A stretch of DNA of 10,620 nt from Coprinopsis marcescibilis (taxonomy: Eukaryota; Basidiomycota; Agaricomycetes; Agaricales; Psathyrellaceae), in assembly GCA_004369085.1 (NCBI GenBank), contig ML210353.1, positions 40,675-51,294 on the forward strand. The letters run 5' to 3'. Below, in pieces: positions 7,546-10,620 of this stretch. The position numbers and the translations under genes are program-made. Under the pieces are notes generated by a model. The model did no database searches and was not told the origin of the DNA. It saw only the letters and a program-made list of their open reading frames with translations. Positions within the stretch are counted from its first letter, which is position 1. Every line of letters begins with the position of its first letter.

Positions 7546-8638
7546 TTAGTAAGGGACTTTGAAGGCCCCTTTATCTGTCTAATATAATGACCTTTGCGAC
7601 GATCGGCTTGAGGCGCGTGATGGGCATGTGATGGCACTCGTCCAAATGCGTCCTTGATTAGACGTGGTTTACAAATGGCGTTCAGACAGCACATTTATTA
7701 ATCCTCCAATATTTCGTAAAATACCCCAATTTTTTTTCGCAAAATTCGACTTCATTCCAATTTGATTTGTTCAATGTAGGGTATAGAGAAAGATTGGTGA
7801 ATCTGTGGATTTCACCAACATCCCACTTGTACATCCCCTACTTTCTGAATACCCCAACCAAGATGCCCCCAATTTCGTTGATACTTGCCCCCTAAATTTC
7901 CGAGTTGTTGTGTAACAATTCTTGCATACCCCCAATTCTGCTAACACCTTGCTAATACCTCCAATTTCTCAAAGACACTGGCACAAAGCAAGCCAGTAGC
8001 ATTCAAAATCATCATTATTAGATTGTATCTATATAAAGTCAAACAAAACCAAGGAGCACTAGTGAGGATGCATTGAATGGGTATAGGTAAGTGCCATGGC
8101 CCATGGCCAATCGATGTTGAATTGATGTCCAATGTGGGCAGTGGTACAGTCCAGATCTCAGAGTTGAATTGGAGTTGAAAACAAGAGTGAGAGTGTGCGA
8201 TAAATATCAAAAATAAAGGAGTGTGTCTAGTAAGCCATGCAGTGCAGCATGTGTGCAATGTGCAGGTGAAGAAACACACAAGCCTTGTGGTGTGTTTCCA
8301 AGTTGGTAATCTCAACACATTTGTTGAAAGCCATGTAGCATGGTGAGTGCGCAGGCAGACAGGAGGCCAATGTATATGACTGAGTAGGATATATTTACCT
8401 GGTAGTAAAGGTAGTTTAAGAGTTGCTAGGTAGCTTAGCAAGTGGTAGTTAAGAGGCAAGAGGTATGATTTGTATAGGGCTAAACTACAGCCCTTATATA
8501 CCTATTCTACAAGTGTATTAGTAATCAAGTTACACGCTACATGCGATAAGTAAATATATAAATAGACATTGCTAGAATGTTCCAGCATAGTCTAGACTAG
8601 TGTTGCCACAGTTTGGCTCGAACCCAGTAAGCCGTTGA
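7546..8638. other. Gene-poor A/T-rich region
   Basis: There is no coding sequence I can support in more than 1 kb. The left third contains the CCCCAATT-type motif series. A plus-strand TATATAAA-like site occurs near 8030, and TATA-like runs near 8495 and 8555, without an evident gene. A 172-codon open frame on the minus strand (8459-7941) has low-complexity composition and no motif. The stretch 8470-8610 loosely resembles an LTR promoter in reverse, but no paired LTR or target duplication is visible. Confidence 0.5.
7701..7968. repeat. Degenerate ATACCCCCAATTTC motif series
   Basis: Variants occur at about 7701-7713, 7719-7735, 7848-7857, 7863-7876, 7885-7900, 7926-7938 and 7955-7968. Spacing is irregular (about 13-40 bp in the second half), so this is a decayed short-period repeat rather than a clean satellite. 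Confidence 0.5.
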
Positions 8639-8898
8639 GCCAACCTGATACAAAACCGAACCATCTGTCATCAGTGGTTGGCAGATTCGGTAGTCCGGCT
8701 TAACTGCCAAGCTGTACAGTTCATGGCTCAACCTGGTGAACCTTATTGCATTGTCCCAAACAAGACAGCAAATAAGTGTTCGTCTTCCATTTGTCTCTCA
8801 GGCCGACGTTGTGGATGTCCACTCATTTGTGCTAAGATACTGGCTCTTGGGCATTGGCTAACTGGTCTGGACCAGCCAGACTGCATACATTGTACACA
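8639..8898 (+). CDS. Cys-rich coding-like exon, unrecognised
   Basis: The frame is open after a TGA at 8636-8638 and reads about 86 residues. It contains a dense cysteine cluster (NKCSSSICLSGRRCGCPL, then LDQPDCIHCTQ). It ends at a canonical donor (GTGAGT at 8899), and an intron of 53 bp to CTACAG at 8951 is plausible. The next exon in phase closes after about 14 residues, so the gene model cannot be completed. There is no clear start; an internal ATG is at 8722. It may be a remnant of a gene or a transposon protein. I do not recognise the family. Confidence 0.3.
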
Positions 8899-8951
8899 GT
8901 GAGTACTCTGACCTTGAATTGCAAACACTTACCAACTGAGTTACTCTACAG

Positions 8952-9464
8952 CTACTTAGTACTTTGTAAACACTTAGTGGACCACAACTAATACCAATTA
9001 TATGCACTATTGGTGCTCCTTTGTCCTCTGAATCAACAGAGCCACTTTGTACTCCAGGCCCACCACTTTAACCCTGATAAGTGAACTCTATGGTGCGAAC
9101 ACATCCCAGCAACAGAGCTTGGTATGCTACAGCACTCGGGACATGATTACTAGGTCACAGGTGTGTTGTTGTGGGTTTTCTGACAATTCAAATGAACTCA
9201 CAAAGGGTACTAGACCGTTTCCGTGCTCATCTTGCACCACCAATGTCACATATCACTGCACGCTGTGCCTCATGCTTGATGCTGCGCTGGCGGCCGATTC
9301 AAGTCAACTCAATTGTCTGTGGATATGTGCATAACCTGCAGGATTGTTTTGGGGCCCTTGTCATTTGTTGTGTCAATATCTGCAAAATATAATCATTATA
9401 TGTGTCATTAGGGCGAGAGGAGAGCTTTTAAAGTCACAATGTATATGGTATCCAAACTTATTAA
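8952..9464. other. Broken coding-like stretch, no gene model
   Basis: Several frames on the plus strand read as protein-like for 25-70 codons (for example 9047-9334 and 9171-9392) and are then cut by stops. No set of splice sites I tried joins them to the flanking exons. This is consistent with decayed coding DNA but does not prove it. Confidence 0.3.
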
Positions 9465-9842
9465 CCAGTGCAATGCCTCCTCAACCAACCTGTAACTCAA
9501 TGTGGGTGTATGGAAATGGCTCTGTTGAGTCAACCATATTGTTTAATGGTAAGAATATCATCATGCACCCCGCATGCTTTCTTTGACTGACCAGACATGA
9601 TAATTATAGACCCTGTTCCTGTTGCTGCTCCTGGTCATTGACGTAACCAAGTTCATAGAGTTCCTAACCTTGCACCTGTGCAAGATGTGGTGCCACCTGC
9701 TGTGCTGCTACCAGAGACAGATACACCCAACAATCCATTTGTAAATGAAGCCATGCCAGGAGAATCACAATCACGTCTGTCAACCACCAACCCCACCTCT
9801 GTTCAAGCTTGCCTTCAAGCTGTTACGACACAAGGCGAGTAA
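9465..9842 (+). pseudogene. Two-exon coding remnant with in-frame TGA
   Basis: An exon reading MPPQPTCNSMWVYGNGSVES onward meets a canonical intron at 9549-9609 (donor GTAAGA, TGACTGACC branch region, TTATAG acceptor). After splicing the frame reads NDPVPVAAPGH, hits TGA at 9639-9641, then stays open for 66 more codons in the same frame to TAA at 9840-9842. The second part is Pro/Ala/Thr-rich (for example LAPVQDVVPPAVLLPE). One C-to-T change from CGA would account for the stop. I do not recognise the product. It may belong with the Cys-rich exon at 8639-8898. Confidence 0.35.
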
Positions 9843-10620
9843 TATGCCTTAGTCATTTGGTAGTGTTGAGATAAATGAGAAGAGTCACAACAAGCCAACG
9901 TTGAGACAGATCGAGCGTTCAAATAGAGATTGAGTAAGACGAGTAATGGAACTTGTATTGCAAGACTACTTGTAGGTACAAGTGAAACGAGATTGAAGCT
10001 ACAGTACAACTTCCTAACAAGGTAAGTTTAAATACAATTCTGTTATCTCTTATCGATGTAATCAATAAGGTCCCTCCGTTATCATACTATAAATAATACT
10101 CTTATCTATCCTCGTGTCTGTTATCAAGAAAAACTATATCTGATAAGACCTTCTGACTGTAACTCATGTTCCTTTGTTATCAACCAATCAAGGTCTTCTT
10201 CAAAGATGCTGATGTGCCCTGTATGTGTGGGACCCCTAAAAATCGCATCAAGTATATTTGATGAGTTGTACTTAGCTCAAAAATGCGAAACCCGTCGTAT
10301 AGACTATGATGGGTATATTCTAAACAAATGCCACTACCCCAGTACAAATGGGCACCAAGGGTTGAGACTTAGAACAGAGGTCATCAACTAACACCACCAG
10401 AATGAAGGAATATAGTAAGAGAACTATCGTCAATCATTGTCATCCATACAAGTCAAAGTTACGCACTCTGAATTAAAAACCAACATTGATAATAAGTGAC
10501 TTAGCACAAGAGTTACTATTACATGGACGTGTATAATACATCCGCTAGTGCCATGACATAACTCAATACTCAGAATGAACAACGGTATTTCTTGTAAAAT
10601 GAAATGTACTAGCCAGGACT
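9843..10620. other. A/T-rich right end without a recognised gene
   Basis: Apart from the GATA-type cluster, I see only a 61-codon frame at 10206-10391 (starting MLMCPVCVGP, four cysteines in total), too short and featureless to call. Possible splice donor GGTAAGTTTAAA occurs at 10021. No repeat or RNA gene is visible. Confidence 0.45.
10043..10182. promoter_or_regulatory. Cluster of seven GATA-type (HGATAR) sites
   Basis: Sites fit HGATAR or its complement YTATCD at 10043-10048, 10050-10055, 10079-10084, 10102-10107, 10121-10126, 10141-10146 (plus orientation) and 10177-10182. Fungal GATA factors for nitrogen, iron and light control bind this core. No confident gene lies downstream, so the target is unknown. 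Confidence 0.4.

Noticed and set aside
7941..8459. 172-codon open frame on the minus strand
   Set aside because: It is the longest frame in the region but is low in complexity, rich in His/Thr/Leu/Cys runs and without motif, good start context or splice sites. It probably arises by chance in skewed sequence.
8460..8607. LTR-like promoter sequence read on the minus strand
   Set aside because: There is a TATATAAGGG-like motif and a TG start, but no second LTR, no primer binding site next to it and no matching 5-bp target duplication.
8610..8645. tRNA-like A-box and B-box words on the minus strand (TGGCTCAACGG, GGTTCGAGCC)
   Set aside because: The two boxes are only about 17 nt apart, leaving no room for an anticodon arm, and no acceptor stem forms. 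At most a fragment of a tRNA-derived SINE; a 7-bp inverted repeat (8613-8619/8637-8643) explains part of it.

Overview
This window looks like nuclear DNA of a mushroom-type basidiomycete (Agaricomycetes). The evidence is genes split by short GT-AG introns of about 47-63 bp, a fungal DUF262 (GmrSD N-terminal/ParB-like) gene, and a pair of short-ectodomain single-pass membrane proteins with coiled coils and a PPPY tail. No rRNA, tRNA, CRISPR array or bacterial operon was found. No homology search was possible, so names rest on motifs and exon logic.

The left 7.5 kb is built from a decayed tandem segmental duplication. Copy 1 runs from the left edge to about 2529: the DUF262 gene on the minus strand (684 to beyond 1), its upstream region, a 155-bp block (1284-1438), then membrane-protein gene A1 on the plus strand (1587-2570). 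Copy 2 has the same order from about 4594 to 7522: the 3' part of a DUF262 gene (minus), the same block (5087-5272), then gene A2 (6586-7545). Copy 2 differs by two events. A deletion of about 1.1 kb removed DUF262 exons 1-3 and the promoter (junction 5086/5087). An insertion of 1164 bp lies between the block and A2. The insertion resolves into two adjacent inverted-repeat elements, 5273-5711 and 5714-6436, each bordered by TA, and copy 1 serves as the empty site. Between the copies sits a plus-strand multi-exon gene (2870-4180) for a probable zinc-finger protein.

A1 and A2 both look functional. They share a TATA box, start codon, an N-out membrane anchor, coiled coils and a PPPY motif, and differ mainly by synonymous changes near the C-terminus. 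Their single intron has diverged: in A1 retention is in frame and open, in A2 retention meets a stop.

From about 7550 to the right end the DNA is visibly richer in A/T and holds no gene I can recognise. It contains a degenerate CCCCAATT-type motif series (7701-7968), two short coding-like exons with good splice junctions (8639-8898 and 9465-9842, the second carrying an in-frame TGA), and a dense cluster of seven GATA-type sites (10043-10182). This part reads as gene or transposon debris plus one possible regulatory region.
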